From Gammaproteobacteria bacterium UBA3067 (GTDB lineage Bacteria > Pseudomonadota > Gammaproteobacteria > Pseudomonadales > UBA3067), in the NCBI GenBank assembly GCA_002366835.1, contig DFBZ01000027.1, positions 1 to 7,194 on the forward strand: a stretch of DNA of 7,194 nucleotides, in the 5' to 3' direction. The notes below the pieces were generated by a model. It saw nothing but the letters and a program-made list of their open reading frames with translations, had not been told where the DNA came from and did not search any database. Below, in pieces: positions 6,833 through 7,194 of this stretch. The translations under genes and the position numbers were made by a program. Positions within the stretch are counted from its first letter, which is position 1; every line of letters starts with the position of its first letter.

Positions 6833-7194
6833 ATTTCAAACTCCTGCCGATCTTCTCCGTCATTGGCCTGTTTTTGCTGGCTGTCTTTTATAACGCCCTG
6901 AACCGCGTCGATATATTGAGCCAATTGCCTAATCGTTGGGCGCTGAAATACTTCTGCAGTTGGTACTTCAACACTTAGTTTTTCTTTAATCTGATTTAAT
7001 ATCTGCACTGCTAACAATGAATGCCCTCCCAACTCAAAGAAGCTATCGTCGATTCCGACCTGCTTCAAACCGAGAGTTTCTCGCCATAAATCAACAAGAA
7101 ATTTTTCTGTTTCACTGTTTGCCTTAACATCTAGAGAGGAATTAACTGCATATTTTTCCAGTGCTTTTAATTTTTTTACATCGACTTTGCCGTT
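6829..7194 (-). CDS. Upstream NRPS subunit, C-terminal 121 residues (end of A domain, PCP, docking tail); 5' end outside window
   Basis: This is the 3' end of a non-ribosomal peptide synthetase gene; its frame is open to the right edge of the window, so the start lies outside. The visible protein begins with NGKVD, the A10 motif of an adenylation domain whose lysine contacts substrate and AMP. A carrier protein follows, with the core FFELGGHSLL; the serine that receives the 4'-phosphopantetheine arm is residue 59 of the visible part (codon 7020-7018). GGHS rather than GGDS and the lack of an epimerisation domain suggest an L-residue is handed on. After the PCP helix ending near YIDAVQG comes a polar, flexible tail ending EDRQEFEI. 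That looks like the short linear motif used by NRPS donors that dock to TubC-type N-terminal domains, which is what the next protein begins with. The specificity pocket of this A domain is outside the window, so its substrate cannot be read. The TGA stop overlaps the ATG of the next gene. Confidence 0.95.
   Translation of the reverse strand, partial: NGKVDVKKLKALEKYAVNSSLDVKANSETEKFLVDLWRETLGLKQVGIDDSFFELGGHSLLAVQILNQIKEKLSVEVPTAEVFQRPTIRQLAQYIDAVQGVIKDSQQKQANDGEDRQEFEI
6841..6846 (-). promoter_or_regulatory. Ribosome binding site of the two-module NRPS gene
   Basis: CAGGAG on the minus strand lies inside the end of the upstream gene, with eight bases between AGGAG and the ATG at 6832. With the ATGA stop/start overlap at 6829-6832 it fixes the start codon and implies translational coupling of the two subunits. 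Confidence 0.85.

Noticed and set aside
6745..6978. Plus-strand 77-codon open frame across the junction of the two NRPS genes, with a hydrophobic stretch.
   Set aside because: It is antisense to the docking domain and upstream PCP, both clearly coding. The hydrophobic stretch reflects the complement of charged Lys/Glu/Gln codons in the donor tail.

Overview
The window is almost entirely one non-ribosomal peptide synthetase (NRPS) operon fragment read on the minus strand. It holds the last 121 codons of one NRPS subunit, entering from the right edge, followed by a complete two-module NRPS gene of 2201 codons and a 226-base non-coding tail at the left edge. No RNA gene, CRISPR array, insertion sequence, promoter or classical intrinsic terminator was seen.

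Layout in the direction of transcription (right to left). At 7194-6829 is the 3' end of the upstream NRPS: the A10 motif of an adenylation domain, a carrier protein (PCP) and a charged tail ending in EFEI. Its stop overlaps the start of the next gene by four bases (ATGA), with a good ribosome binding site inside the upstream gene. At 6832-227 is the second NRPS, ordered TubC-type N-terminal docking domain, C, A, PCP, C, A, PCP, short acidic tail. The first A domain reads as DAWFFGAVVK in the ten-residue specificity code (leucine-like) and the second as DVWHFSLIDK (serine, confident). All three PCPs in view carry GGHS and no epimerisation domain is present, so the segment probably adds L-residues: ...-X-Leu(?)-Ser. 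No thioesterase or reductase follows, so the chain must be passed to another protein or released in trans.

The 226 bases downstream of the second NRPS hold a perfect 33-bp inverted repeat (87-119 and 158-190). Each arm begins with GTAG or its complement and carries its own small GTTGGGT/ACCCAAC stem, which is the architecture of a REP doublet (REPIN/BIME). Two smaller dyads lie beside it.

Organism: long modular NRPS genes, translational coupling, moderate GC (mid-40s percent by eye, not computed) and a REP-like GTAG repeat fit a Gram-negative bacterium, probably a gammaproteobacterium with a sizeable secondary-metabolite repertoire. The sequence alone does not fix the genus. The machinery is a recognised family. 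What is individual to this locus is the predicted peptide, the altered first condensation-domain motif, the missing release domain and the REPIN-like element just after the operon segment.
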